From positions 186,001-250,000 of the forward strand of contig JBCDKM010000001.1 of assembly GCA_038746605.1 (NCBI GenBank): a stretch of 64,000 bases of DNA, given 5' to 3'. Each line of letters begins with the position of its first letter. Position 1 is the stretch's first letter. The notes under the pieces are model-generated. The model was not told where the DNA came from. It saw nothing but the letters and a program-made list of their open reading frames with translations, and did no database searches. A program made the position numbers and the translations under genes. Below, one piece after another: positions 18,683 to 26,958 of the stretch. The DNA comes from Rubricoccus sp038746605 (GTDB taxonomy: Bacteria > Bacteroidota > Rhodothermia > Rhodothermales > Rubricoccaceae).

Positions 18683-20263
18683 ATGCGCGTTTTCTCTCTC
18701 GTCCTCGCGATGGTTGCAGTCGGCGCCACTGCTCAGACGACCGTCGCGTACGAGCCGACCCACGTCGACATCGTCAACCCCGAGCGGGGGATGTACGGCT
18801 CCGCTACGGTGATCTCTGAGACGGATCTCTCCTGGATCCGCAACCGGGGCTACTCCCTCGTGCATGGCTATGTCCGGCTGGATCCGTATCGCGAGACGGC
18901 GCTTCCAGGCGGCTTCTTGGACTCGCTCCGTGCCTCGTTAGCCGTCGTGCGAGATGACGATCTCAAAATCGTTCTCCGGTTCAGCTACAACTTTGGCGCA
19001 GGAGAGCCAGACGCAACGCTCGACCGCATCCTCGGTCACATCGATCAACTGGCGCCCGTGCTCACGGAGAACGCCGACGTGATCTATGCCCTCCAGGCTG
19101 GGTTCATCGGCGCCTGGGGCGAGTGGCACACCTCGACGAACGGCAATGAGACGCCGGAGGCGAGAGCAGCGGTGCTCGGTGCGCTACTGGACGCACTGCC
19201 CCAGCGCCAAGTGCTGCTTCGCTATCCCGGGGATATGCTGGAGCAGTTCCCTGAGCCGATCGCGGCGGAGGATGCGCACTCCGGGAGCGATCACTCTCGG
19301 ATGGGACACCACAACGACTGTGTCCTCGCTAACGAAGAAGACGCGGGCACGTACTGGCCGCCCAGCCAGGCACCGGAATTCAAGGCCTACTTGGATGCCG
19401 CGACCCAGCATCTCATCGTGGGCGGAGAGACATGTCAGGTGACGCCCGCCTTGCAGCGAACCGACTGTCCGACCGCGCTCGCGGAGTTCGAGCGCTTTCG
19501 CTGGAGCTTTCTCAACGACGGCTTCTGGAGCGTGGCGCTGAACCGCTGGCGGACGGAGGGCTGCTACGACGAGATCCGCCGCCGGATGGGCTACCGCTAC
19601 CGGCTCGTCACAGCGACGCTTCCAGCCAGCGTGCAGGCGGGCGGTCCCCTTGCACTCACGCTCCGTGTCGCCAACGATGGCTTCGCGGGGTTCCGTACGC
19701 CTCGCGCGATGGAAGTCATGCTCGCGCCGGAAGAGGGGGGCGAGTGGGTCCGCCTCGATACGGGCGCCGAGGCACGCGACCTGTTCCCGGATGGCGGCGA
19801 AGAGGCGGATGTGCCCGTCAACGTGACGTTGCCGCCCGACCTCGCACCGGGCCGCTATCGCCTCGGTCTCGCACTGCCAGACCCTGCGCCCACGCTCCGC
19901 TCGCGTCCAGCGTATGCCGTCCGGCTCGCCAACGAGGGGACGTGGATTCCCGCTCTCGCCGCGAATGACCTCCTCGCGACGGTTGACGTAACCGCTGCGA
20001 CTACTTCCACTTCAGACACACCCGGGCGGTTTGCACTCTCCGTCGCGGAGAACCCGGCGCGCGGGGTAGCTCGCCTCCTCGGCCTCGGCGTCGAGGCGGG
20101 GGAAGTCGTGGTGGTGCTGGATGCACGCGGGCGGCAGGTGTGGCGGTCCGCGCCACTCCCAGCGGGAGGGTGGATGCTGGAGATACCGGACCTCGCGCCA
20201 GGCGTGTATGTCGCGCGGATCGTGGGGGCGACGGGAAACGTCCGATTCACCATCGCGCGATGA
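18683..20263 (+). CDS. Secreted DUF4874/DUF4832 protein with T9SS-like C-terminal domain
   Basis: A 526-residue exported protein. A signal peptide (MRVFSLVLAMVAVGATAQ) precedes a DUF4874-like TIM-barrel-type region (NPERGMYGSATVISETDLSW, GYVRLDPYRE, IVLRFSYNF, GFIGAWGEWHTSTNG) and a DUF4832-like region (SRMGHHNDCVLANEEDAGTY, GGETCQ, RWSFLNDGFW, then a beta-sandwich). The last roughly 80 residues resemble a type IX secretion sorting domain ending PGVYVARIVGATGNVRFTIAR. The DUF4874 part looks glycosidase-like, but no activity is established. The stop overlaps the next gene's ATG (ATGA), so the two form a translationally coupled pair. Confidence 0.85.
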   Translation: MRVFSLVLAMVAVGATAQTTVAYEPTHVDIVNPERGMYGSATVISETDLSWIRNRGYSLVHGYVRLDPYRETALPGGFLDSLRASLAVVRDDDLKIVLRFSYNFGAGEPDATLDRILGHIDQLAPVLTENADVIYALQAGFIGAWGEWHTSTNGNETPEARAAVLGALLDALPQRQVLLRYPGDMLEQFPEPIAAEDAHSGSDHSRMGHHNDCVLANEEDAGTYWPPSQAPEFKAYLDAATQHLIVGGETCQVTPALQRTDCPTALAEFERFRWSFLNDGFWSVALNRWRTEGCYDEIRRRMGYRYRLVTATLPASVQAGGPLALTLRVANDGFAGFRTPRAMEVMLAPEEGGEWVRLDTGAEARDLFPDGGEEADVPVNVTLPPDLAPGRYRLGLALPDPAPTLRSRPAYAVRLANEGTWIPALAANDLLATVDVTAATTSTSDTPGRFALSVAENPARGVARLLGLGVEAGEVVVVLDARGRQVWRSAPLPAGGWMLEIPDLAPGVYVARIVGATGNVRFTIAR

Positions 20264-23200
20264 CTGCGTTCCGTGCCATGCGCTACCTGTTCTTGCTTTC
20301 GCTCCTGCTCGTTGTCTCCGCCAGCGCGCAAGTGACCGTCTTCTCCGTCGGGTTCGATGGAGAGACCATCGGAGGCGCCCCGACCGCCGTCCGGGGGTTG
20401 GGAGGCGAGCGCCCGACGCTCGTCGGCGGGAGAGCAACAGAACGCATGGAGGTGGTGCCGGTGTTCGGGGATCCGGGAGGATCCGGCGCGAGTGGCCTCG
20501 TCGCGAGGATCGACGTCCCAGCGACGGGTGATTTCCACGTTCTCGATTTCGACCACTCTCTTTCCGGTGGTCTCGTGACCTCCGGCACAGTTCAGATCTC
20601 GTTCGACATCGCTGTCGAGGAGTCGGTCCCGAGTGACGGGTTCGCCTTCCTCCGTGCCTATGACGAGGCGGAGGAAGACGTCGGATCGGTCATCCTCTCG
20701 TTCGACGGCGCCTCACTCTCCATCGGCCTCCTCGATTACGATCCCGAGACGGGTGATTTTCGTGGTGTCGTGTACCCGGAAGGATCGTCGTCTCCCGCCG
20801 GGACGTGGCGTCGCGTGGGGCTCACGTACGATCTCGATGCCAGCACCCTCCGCCTCGCGATCGATGGAGCTGACACAGGCATCGAGACAGGGCTGAATCG
20901 GGCTACGGGGACGGGGTTGCTCGGGGCCTTCTTCAACTGGGGAGGGGCGTACGTCGGGCGGTGCGCCATCGACAACGTGTCCGTCACGCTCCCCGAGGAC
21001 GAGGGGCTTCCGGCACCGCCTGCCGCCTTCCTCGACCTGCTGGAGCCCGAGACGCACGGTGGAACCATCCTTCGCCCTCGCGACGGCGACTTCCGCCAGC
21101 GGGGCGTCGCCTTCGAGAACAGTGGCACCATCCCGCTCCGCTGGTCGCCGGTGTACGACGGGGTGGCGACCTACCGAGCCGTTCTGATCGGAGACGGCCT
21201 CGACGAGGCCGATGCCCGCCCCGCATTCGTGCGCACCGTTCCCGTTCAGAGGAACCGGACGTACGAGGTCTCGGCTCTCATTCGGACCGACTTCCCTCGC
21301 GATGATTGGGAGTTCAACGTGATCGCGTTCGGCGTGGACCCTGATCTGACCAACCTCGAAGGCGGTCGGTACGGCGGAATGCCCGCCGTGACAGGCGGCC
21401 CGGAGGGCTGGGAGCGATGGACGTGGCGCTTCACGCCGCACTGGCCCACAGCCACCGAGATCCGCTTTGCTCTCGGGTTCCACGAGTACGGGCTGGGCTT
21501 CAACGACGACGTGAGCATCGAGATCGCGGATTTCGCGGTCGTGGAGCTGCCCGAGGTGCCGCTGTCTCCCTTTGCTCCTGGCGAGGGTGTGACCTTTCCC
21601 GGAGGGCCGGGCGCACTCGACATGCGGATCGAGGACGTTCGAGAGCAAGATGGCGTTCTCAGCGTCGAGATCGTCGGTGTCACCTTCGACCTCGACCGCA
21701 CGGCGGGCACTCTCACGCTCCGGCAGCGGGCGCCCCTCGCGCGCGACCTGGCCGTCGTTTCCGGTCTCGACCTCAGCGGCCTCGGCGTCGTCACCGAGGC
21801 GGACGATGTGGCCGTGCTCGTCGGGAGTGCGATCACCGTCGGCGTGCAGGCGGATGGGGCCGTGGTCCTCAGCCCGCACGGCGAGATGACCGCGACGGTG
21901 GAGAGCCGGATCGGTGGTGATTTCAACCGCATCGCGGTCGGCGACCTCTTCTCGATGGACGACTGGGGCGGGTTCACGGCCAACGTCCACGTTCCGCTGG
22001 GAACCGGGCGCGTGCCTCGGCTTGCGGGCGTTGGAGGGCTTCCGTTCCAGTCCATCGCGCCCGACGACCTCGACACGCCCGGCGCGGCCTCCCCTGGCTG
22101 GCGCGCCCGTGCGCAGATCAGCCCCGGGGAACGGCTCTTCGTGAGCGCCTTCCCGAGCCGTGGGTACGAGTGGGAGGAGTCGTTCGAGTTCGCGTGGAGA
22201 CTCGCTGGGTTCGGAGAGTCTGCTGGTGACATCATCGAGTCTGGCTTTACGAGCGACTGGCTCTTGTGGAACATCCACGAGCGCGCGTGGGCCATGAGCT
22301 TCGGGCCGCGGTATGAGCTGCGGGATGATGTGCCTTTCCAGGGCTACCTCAATGCCGTCGCGGCGGCCGATGGCCGCTGGCTGGCCTATTTCAGTCAGTG
22401 GTTCTACCTCTCCCGCGATCCTCAGGTGTTCGCAGACGAGGTCCGCCGGTGGCGCGATACGTACGGCATGCAGGGGATGTACTCGGACGGCCTCGCGCAA
22501 GACGACTGGCTGAGCGCCTACATCGCGGCTCGTCTCCTGCGCGGCGAGGTCTACCCAGACGGAACCGTCATCCTCCACGACAGCTTCCCCCAGTCGGGCG
22601 TGGCGGCGGCGGCCTTTCGCCCATTCATCTACTCGTACGCGACGGCGACCTACATGGCGGAAAATGCGCCAGTGAGTGCAGGAGCGGAGTGGTCCTGGGC
22701 CCGGTATGTCACCGGTCAGTACGGTCGCTCGAACGCTTTTGGCGTGACGAAGGGCGATGGATGGACAGGGTTTGAGGGGATCGAGAAATACCTCGTCGCG
22801 CTGGTGTGGGGAGGACGTGGGAATCCAGACGTGGTCGGATTCAATGAGGTCTACCTCCCGATCCTGCAGGAACTGGAGGCCCTCTGGGAGACCTACGGCG
22901 ACGAGCCGAACTTCTTCGAGCGGGTGTATCACCCGGAGGCCCAGCGACTCACGGGGTACGCCATCGGGCGCGCCGGTATGCCGACCGTCATGCGTGAAAC
23001 CGTCGCGGAAGGGGAGGAGATCACACTCGACACGTGGACGGAGGGCGCAGAGATCCGCTACACCGTGGACGGGTCCATCCCGACAGCCGCCAGTGCTCTC
23101 TATTCCGGCTCGTTCGTGGTCGCCGCGGGAACGCGCGTCACCGCGCGTGCTTTCCGGGCGGATCTCAGTCCCAGCTTGTGGGCAACGGAAGGCGGCGGGA

Positions 23201-23496
23201 TGCCCGTCCGCGCTGAGACCCCGTCCGCACCCGGCGCTCTGGCCCTCCGGTTGGTGGGGGCCAACCCGGTCCGCCGACGTGCGACGTTCGCGCTCACCAT
23301 GCCCGAGGCGGGGACCTTCCGTCTGGAGGTATTCGACGGCCTCGGGCGCCGCGTGGGCGTGCTCGCGAAGGGCGAGCGCATGGCGGGGCCGCATACGGCC
23401 TCGTTGGACGTTCGGGGCCTCGCGCCGGGCGTCTATACCGCTCGCCTCATCGCCGGTGATCAGGTGCGGGCTGTCCGCTTCACCATCGCCCGGTGA
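20260..23496 (+). CDS. Large secreted glycosidase-like protein with LamG-like, CBM-like, chitobiase C-terminal and T9SS-like domains
   Basis: A 1078-residue exported multidomain protein. Order: signal peptide; LamG/concanavalin-like beta-sandwich (about 20-245); a second carbohydrate-binding-like sandwich (about 260-435); a linker region; a probable glycosidase-like barrel (about 635-905; NIHERAWAMSFGPRYELRD, GMYSDGLAQDDW, ILHDSFPQSG, WSWARYVTGQYG); a chitobiase/hexosaminidase C-terminal-like module (IRYTVDGSIPTAASALYSG); and a T9SS-like tail ending APGVYTARLIAGDQVRAVRFTIAR. Its substrate is not identifiable. The start at 20260 overlaps the previous stop by 4 nt; an ATG six codons later (MRYLFLL) is an alternative. 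The coupling to DUF4874/DUF4832 suggests a joint extracellular polysaccharide function. Confidence 0.8.
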   Translation: MTAFRAMRYLFLLSLLLVVSASAQVTVFSVGFDGETIGGAPTAVRGLGGERPTLVGGRATERMEVVPVFGDPGGSGASGLVARIDVPATGDFHVLDFDHSLSGGLVTSGTVQISFDIAVEESVPSDGFAFLRAYDEAEEDVGSVILSFDGASLSIGLLDYDPETGDFRGVVYPEGSSSPAGTWRRVGLTYDLDASTLRLAIDGADTGIETGLNRATGTGLLGAFFNWGGAYVGRCAIDNVSVTLPEDEGLPAPPAAFLDLLEPETHGGTILRPRDGDFRQRGVAFENSGTIPLRWSPVYDGVATYRAVLIGDGLDEADARPAFVRTVPVQRNRTYEVSALIRTDFPRDDWEFNVIAFGVDPDLTNLEGGRYGGMPAVTGGPEGWERWTWRFTPHWPTATEIRFALGFHEYGLGFNDDVSIEIADFAVVELPEVPLSPFAPGEGVTFPGGPGALDMRIEDVREQDGVLSVEIVGVTFDLDRTAGTLTLRQRAPLARDLAVVSGLDLSGLGVVTEADDVAVLVGSAITVGVQADGAVVLSPHGEMTATVESRIGGDFNRIAVGDLFSMDDWGGFTANVHVPLGTGRVPRLAGVGGLPFQSIAPDDLDTPGAASPGWRARAQISPGERLFVSAFPSRGYEWEESFEFAWRLAGFGESAGDIIESGFTSDWLLWNIHERAWAMSFGPRYELRDDVPFQGYLNAVAAADGRWLAYFSQWFYLSRDPQVFADEVRRWRDTYGMQGMYSDGLAQDDWLSAYIAARLLRGEVYPDGTVILHDSFPQSGVAAAAFRPFIYSYATATYMAENAPVSAGAEWSWARYVTGQYGRSNAFGVTKGDGWTGFEGIEKYLVALVWGGRGNPDVVGFNEVYLPILQELEALWETYGDEPNFFERVYHPEAQRLTGYAIGRAGMPTVMRETVAEGEEITLDTWTEGAEIRYTVDGSIPTAASALYSGSFVVAAGTRVTARAFRADLSPSLWATEGGGMPVRAETPSAPGALALRLVGANPVRRRATFALTMPEAGTFRLEVFDGLGRRVGVLAKGERMAGPHTASLDVRGLAPGVYTARLIAGDQVRAVRFTIAR

Positions 23497-23512
23497 CGGC
23501 GCTGGGCGTGCC

Positions 23513-23557
23513 AAAAAGAACCGCGCCGACGGAGCTTACAGGCTCAGCCGGCGCGGT
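23513..23557 (-). terminator. Rho-independent terminator for leftward transcription
   Basis: Arms ACCGCGCCG (23520-23528) and CGGCGCGGT (23549-23557), with an inner GAGC/GCTC pairing in the loop. Read on the minus strand, the hairpin is followed directly by TTCTTTTT. It would end the DUF192 transcript or a small RNA arising in the gap to its right. Confidence 0.7.
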
Positions 23558-23671
23558 GTGGCGGGAGAGGCTTACGGGCCTCTTCTCGTAAGTAGGTTAA
23601 CGCACGCGTACCGATTTCCTGTTCCCACCCGATCAGGTTGTGTCCTTCTTCATAGAACACCTGGGGTTGAG
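23558..23671. other. Structured gap between convergent genes
   Basis: This short segment is less GC-rich than its neighbours. It holds an imperfect hairpin (GAGAGGC...GCCTCTTC, 23565-23585) and a stem of the type CAGGTTGTGT...ACACCTG at about 23635-23665. With the terminator to its left it could be a long 3' UTR of the DUF192 gene or an independent minus-strand small RNA. No known RNA family was recognised. Confidence 0.3.
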
Positions 23672-24199
23672 CTAGGGATTTGCCCGTGACGAGTCCGCTG
23701 GAACCTGCATGTCTGCTAGCGTCCAGTCGATGCGGACACCGGGCGTGAGCCCGTAGCGCCGCGCGAAGCCAGCGGGCGTCTCCACGACGAACTGTGCAGG
23801 GCCGTCTGAGTTGTACGTCGGCGTCTGCTGGTAGGGCACCGCGTTCGCCTCGACGTTGAGGAGAGTGGAGTCGGCATCGAAGAACATGATGTCCAGCGCG
23901 GACGGCGTGTTGTCCATCCAGAAGCCTTGCATCTCAGCGCGGTCAAAGATGAACAGCATGCCCGTGGCGTCTGGGATGACGGTGCGCTCCATCATGCCGC
24001 GCGTGCGCGTCGAGTCCGTGTCTGCGACTTCGATGGCGATGGTCGTGATCGGCGTGCCATCTCGCAGGAAGGTCAGTTCGCCGTCGATCTGGAACGGAAT
24101 GCTCTCTGTCGGCTCTGGGCTAGGGGTTTCGCCCGAGTCGCCGGGCTGGCAGGCGGAGAGTGTGGCGAGGCAGAGGGCGAGGGTGAAAGCGCGGGTCAT
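23672..24199 (-). CDS. DUF192 lipoprotein
   Basis: A 175-residue exported protein of the DUF192 family, small periplasmic or surface beta-barrel-like proteins of unknown biochemical role. The N-terminus MTRAFTLALCLATLSACQPG contains a lipobox (LSAC), predicting lipidation at Cys17. The DUF192 core is recognisable from ADTDSTRTRGMMERTVIPDATGMLFIFDRAEMQGFWMDNT and SALDIMFFDAD through AQFVVETPAGFARRYGLTPG. The ATG at 24199 was chosen because the signal peptide begins there; the upstream frame extension is arginine/serine rubbish. hemW ends 67 nt upstream on the same strand. Confidence 0.9.
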   Translation of the reverse strand: MTRAFTLALCLATLSACQPGDSGETPSPEPTESIPFQIDGELTFLRDGTPITTIAIEVADTDSTRTRGMMERTVIPDATGMLFIFDRAEMQGFWMDNTPSALDIMFFDADSTLLNVEANAVPYQQTPTYNSDGPAQFVVETPAGFARRYGLTPGVRIDWTLADMQVPADSSRANP

Positions 24200-24266
24200 G
24201 GCGTCGGGGAGGCAAGACGCGGAAGCTAGAGGCGGTGAGCTGGGGCGAGTGGGAGCCTCGCGCGAA

Positions 24267-25412
24267 TCAGCCGATGAGTCGGAGGGCGACGGCATCGGCG
24301 ACCGTGGCGCCCTCGGGGGTAAGGCAGACGCGGCTATCGCGAAGGGTCAGGAGCCCGGCGCCTTCTAACGCGGCGAGGGTGTCGGCTCGTTCGTGGAGGA
24401 GATCCACGCCGTAATCGGTCGCGAGGCGGTCGAGGTCGAGGCCTACGTCGAGGCGGCGGAGGCCGAGGAGGACGGCCTCGTCGGCGAGGGTGTCCGGGGA
24501 GAGTCGCTCGCGGGAGTCCACGGGGAGGTGCCCGGCGTCGAGGAGGCCGCGCCAGCGCCCGAGGTGGGCCACGTTGGCCCATCGCCACGCCGTGCTCCGC
24601 GTCTCGCGCCAGAACGCGTGCGCGCTCGGCCCGACGGCCAGCACGTTCGCGTGCGCCCAGTAGAGCGAGTTGTGTCGAGACTGATGGCCCGGCCTCGCGA
24701 AGGACGACACCTCGTAGTGCTCCAATCCGCGCGAGGTGAGGTACTCGTGGGTGAAGAGGTAGCGCTCGTGGAGCGTTTCGTCGTCTTCGGGGATGACGGT
24801 GCCGAGCTGGACTTGCTTCGCGAGAGGCGTGCGCTCCTCCACGGTCAGCGAGTACGTGGAGACATGCGTCGCGCCGAGGCGGACGGCCTTTTCGAGGTTC
24901 GCGCCCCAATGCTCGAAGGGCTGATTCGGGACGCCGAAGATCAGGTCCACGGAGAACGAGTCGAAGGTCTCCGCGACCCACTCGACCGACTGCTCCGCCC
25001 TGGCAGCGTCGTGGACGCGGTTCATGAACGCGAGGTCCTCGTCGAAGAACGACTGCACGCCGAGGGAGAGGCGCGTCACGCCCATCGCGCGAAGGGAGCG
25101 GAGATCGGCCTGTGACAGATCCTCGGGGTTTGCCTCCAGCGTGACTTCTCCTAGCTCCGAGGTATCGAAGTGGGTGTGGACGGCGTTCAGGATGACCGCC
25201 AGGTCCGAGGGTGGGAGGAGGGAGGGCGTGCCGCCGCCGAGGTAGAGGGTGTGCAGGGGCTCCCGCTCCCCGAACTCGCGCCCGTATGCCTCGATCTCGG
25301 TCGCAGCGGCGCGAGCGAAGCCTCCCGTGTCACGGCTCGTCGTCGTGATGTAGAAGTCGCAGTAGACGCAGCGCTGCGAGCAGAAGGGGACGTGAACGTA
25401 GAGGCCAGCCAT
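24267..25412 (-). CDS. hemW: Radical SAM heme chaperone HemW
   Basis: A radical SAM protein related to HemN but acting as a heme-binding chaperone rather than coproporphyrinogen oxidase. The 381-residue product has the [4Fe-4S] motif CSQRCVYCDF (Cys11, Cys15, Cys18), GGGTPSLLP, the E/D-rich EANPEDLS, LGVQSF, DLIFGVPNQ and the HemW signature HNSLYW (in QSRHNSLYWAHANVLAVGPSAHAFW). The conserved N-terminal Cys of HemN is absent, which supports HemW. It was likely named coproporphyrinogen oxidase-like in older annotations. Cotranscription with the DUF192 gene downstream is plausible. Confidence 0.93.
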   Translation of the reverse strand: MAGLYVHVPFCSQRCVYCDFYITTTSRDTGGFARAAATEIEAYGREFGEREPLHTLYLGGGTPSLLPPSDLAVILNAVHTHFDTSELGEVTLEANPEDLSQADLRSLRAMGVTRLSLGVQSFFDEDLAFMNRVHDAARAEQSVEWVAETFDSFSVDLIFGVPNQPFEHWGANLEKAVRLGATHVSTYSLTVEERTPLAKQVQLGTVIPEDDETLHERYLFTHEYLTSRGLEHYEVSSFARPGHQSRHNSLYWAHANVLAVGPSAHAFWRETRSTAWRWANVAHLGRWRGLLDAGHLPVDSRERLSPDTLADEAVLLGLRRLDVGLDLDRLATDYGVDLLHERADTLAALEGAGLLTLRDSRVCLTPEGATVADAVALRLIG

Positions 25413-25516
25413 GGAAGGCAGGATGGCGAACGCAGAAGGGAGAAGTTCCGGCGTCGGAAAAGCAGGAACCGTCTGGGTGCGGTAGAGATCGCGCGTGCAC
25501 GGAGAGTTGACTGTCT

Positions 25517-25536
25517 CCGCCTCGGTCCCGAGGCGG
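25517..25536. repeat. Palindromic element, compact form (copy g)
   Basis: CCGCCTCGG-TC-CCGAGGCGG. It lies between the divergent hemW start and a small plus-strand gene, one of two copies not placed just after a stop codon. Confidence 0.9.
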
Positions 25537-25549
25537 GATACCTTGCGGC

Positions 25550-25825
25550 ATGCCCACCCCGCGATCCGAGCCGTCCGACGAAGCCTGGGAGGACCTCGCG
25601 CGGAGACGTTGGCGCCGCCGACGCTGGCGCAAGGGCGAAGACGGTGCTCTCGCGGTTTGTGCCGTCTTCGGCACGCCCCTCCACCGCGCGGGCACCTATT
25701 ACGTCCGCTCCGCCTACACCGATGGCGACCTCTGGCTCAGCCAGCAGGGCTACGACGCGCTCATCCGCCGGACGCGCGGCCAGCGCGCCTCTCGACGATC
25801 TGGCGAACGACCAGAGGCGCCGTAG
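25550..25825 (+). CDS. Small basic hypothetical protein
   Basis: A 91-residue unrecognised protein with an arginine/tryptophan-rich N-terminus (ARRRWRRRRWRKG) followed by a plausible folded segment (AVFGTPLHRAGTYYVRSAYTDG, QQGYDALIRRTRG). The ATG at 25550 follows a palindromic element. The last 65 nt overlap the 3' end of the convergent SGNH gene, which lowers confidence. The amino-acid pattern in the middle looks like a real protein rather than antisense noise, but this is a judgement. Confidence 0.45.
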   Translation: MPTPRSEPSDEAWEDLARRRWRRRRWRKGEDGALAVCAVFGTPLHRAGTYYVRSAYTDGDLWLSQQGYDALIRRTRGQRASRRSGERPEAP

Positions 25826-26921
25826 CGCAGCCCGCGAGGCGCGTGTCTTGCACGCAGAGCGCCGCTTGCACAGGGTCCAGGAGGGTGCGTGCGGCGAGCG
25901 CGTGTGTAGAGGACTTCCAGTGGGTCTCGGGGAAGTACAGGTCCGCGATGGGCGCATCGGTTGCCGCGAGAACGGGGGAAAGCGTGAGCCCGTCGGTGCC
26001 GAGGGTGGAGAGCGTGCGGAGGAAGGTGGCTTCGTCTGCGCTGATCTGGCCGGTGCGGCGGAAGGCGGCGACCTGGGATGCGCTCGGGAGGTAGACGGCG
26101 ACGAAGCGGGCTCCCCTCGCCTCGGCCTCGTCGCGGAGACGGCGAAGGAAGTCCTCGGCGCGGGAGGCCTGCGGCTCCAACCCGTACTGGAGGGGCGTTG
26201 AGAGCGTATCGAGATCGACCTGCCGAGCGGTGATGCCGCCGCGCTCGCCGGTCAGCGCGACGAGCCGCCCGAGAAGGCCTACGACGTGAGAGTGCGTGCG
26301 GAGGGCGTCGTAGCCCGGGACGCTGGCGAGGCGGAGCTTCAGGCGCTCCCGGGCGGGGAAGTCGGGCGCGAGAGGAACCAAGGCGCCAGTCGAGTCTCGC
26401 GAGAAGTAGGGTTCCTGCCGGAGGTCGTTGTAATCGTTGGCGTAAAAGGCGTAGAGCACGACGCTCGGTCGCCAGTCTCGCGCCTGGAGCAGGCGGAGCG
26501 CGAAGTCGGGTGCGCCGCCTGGACGGCTCGCGTTACGAACGCGAACGTCAGTGCCTCGCTCGCGAAGTCCTTCCGCGAGTCGGGAGGCGAACGTCTCGCC
26601 ATCCTCGACGCCCATCCCGTAGGTGAACGAGTCGCCGAGGATCAAGACCTCCGGGGCGGTCGAGTCGGTCGCCGAGGCGGGCACAGTGCGGAGGCCCTCA
26701 GGGGCGTGCGTGAAGGTGTACGCGTACACCCCCGGGATCTGCTTCCGGCCGCGAAAGTCCGGGCGAGGCATCGCGCCCACGTCGGGGTCTGGCGCGAGGG
26801 CGACGGGGCCAGTGGGCTGCGGCGCGATGAGTCGCAGACCGAACTCCGCGAACACAAAAGCGACGATCAAACCGAGCGCGAGGGCGATGAATCGGAACAC
26901 TCCCAATCGCCTGCGTGGCAC
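25761..26921 (-). CDS. Membrane-anchored SGNH/GDSL hydrolase-like protein
   Basis: A single N-terminal membrane segment (FRFIALALGLIVAFVFAEFGL) is followed by an SGNH-hydrolase-like domain facing the periplasm. Block I is VLILGDSFTYGMGVEDG (nucleophile Ser), the oxyanion Asn is likely in YANDYNDL, and the Asp-His pair lies in DLYFPETHWKSSTHALAARTL. Such proteins often add or remove acyl groups on polysaccharides. I prefer the GTG at 26921 (386 residues, with GGAG upstream). The longer ATG at 26972 overlaps the previous gene and would translate a palindromic repeat as RLGTEAD. The 3' end overlaps a convergent small gene. Confidence 0.78.
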   Translation of the reverse strand: MPRRRLGVFRFIALALGLIVAFVFAEFGLRLIAPQPTGPVALAPDPDVGAMPRPDFRGRKQIPGVYAYTFTHAPEGLRTVPASATDSTAPEVLILGDSFTYGMGVEDGETFASRLAEGLRERGTDVRVRNASRPGGAPDFALRLLQARDWRPSVVLYAFYANDYNDLRQEPYFSRDSTGALVPLAPDFPARERLKLRLASVPGYDALRTHSHVVGLLGRLVALTGERGGITARQVDLDTLSTPLQYGLEPQASRAEDFLRRLRDEAEARGARFVAVYLPSASQVAAFRRTGQISADEATFLRTLSTLGTDGLTLSPVLAATDAPIADLYFPETHWKSSTHALAARTLLDPVQAALCVQDTRLAGCATAPLVVRQIVERRAGRASGG

Positions 26922-26932
26922 CTCGTCTCCGT

Positions 26933-26952
26933 CCGCCTCGGTGCCGAGGCGG
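26933..26952. repeat. Palindromic element (copy h), 3' of the metallophosphatase gene
   Basis: CCGCCTCGG-TG-CCGAGGCGG, 6 nt past the metallophosphatase stop. It would be coding if the SGNH gene used the ATG at 26972. Confidence 0.9.
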
Positions 26953-26958
26953 GCGGGG

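Noticed and set aside
20713..23514. A 933-residue antisense frame over the glycosidase-like gene
   Set aside because: It has no signal peptide, domain or motif, while the sense strand has a signal peptide, modular domains and a sorting tail.
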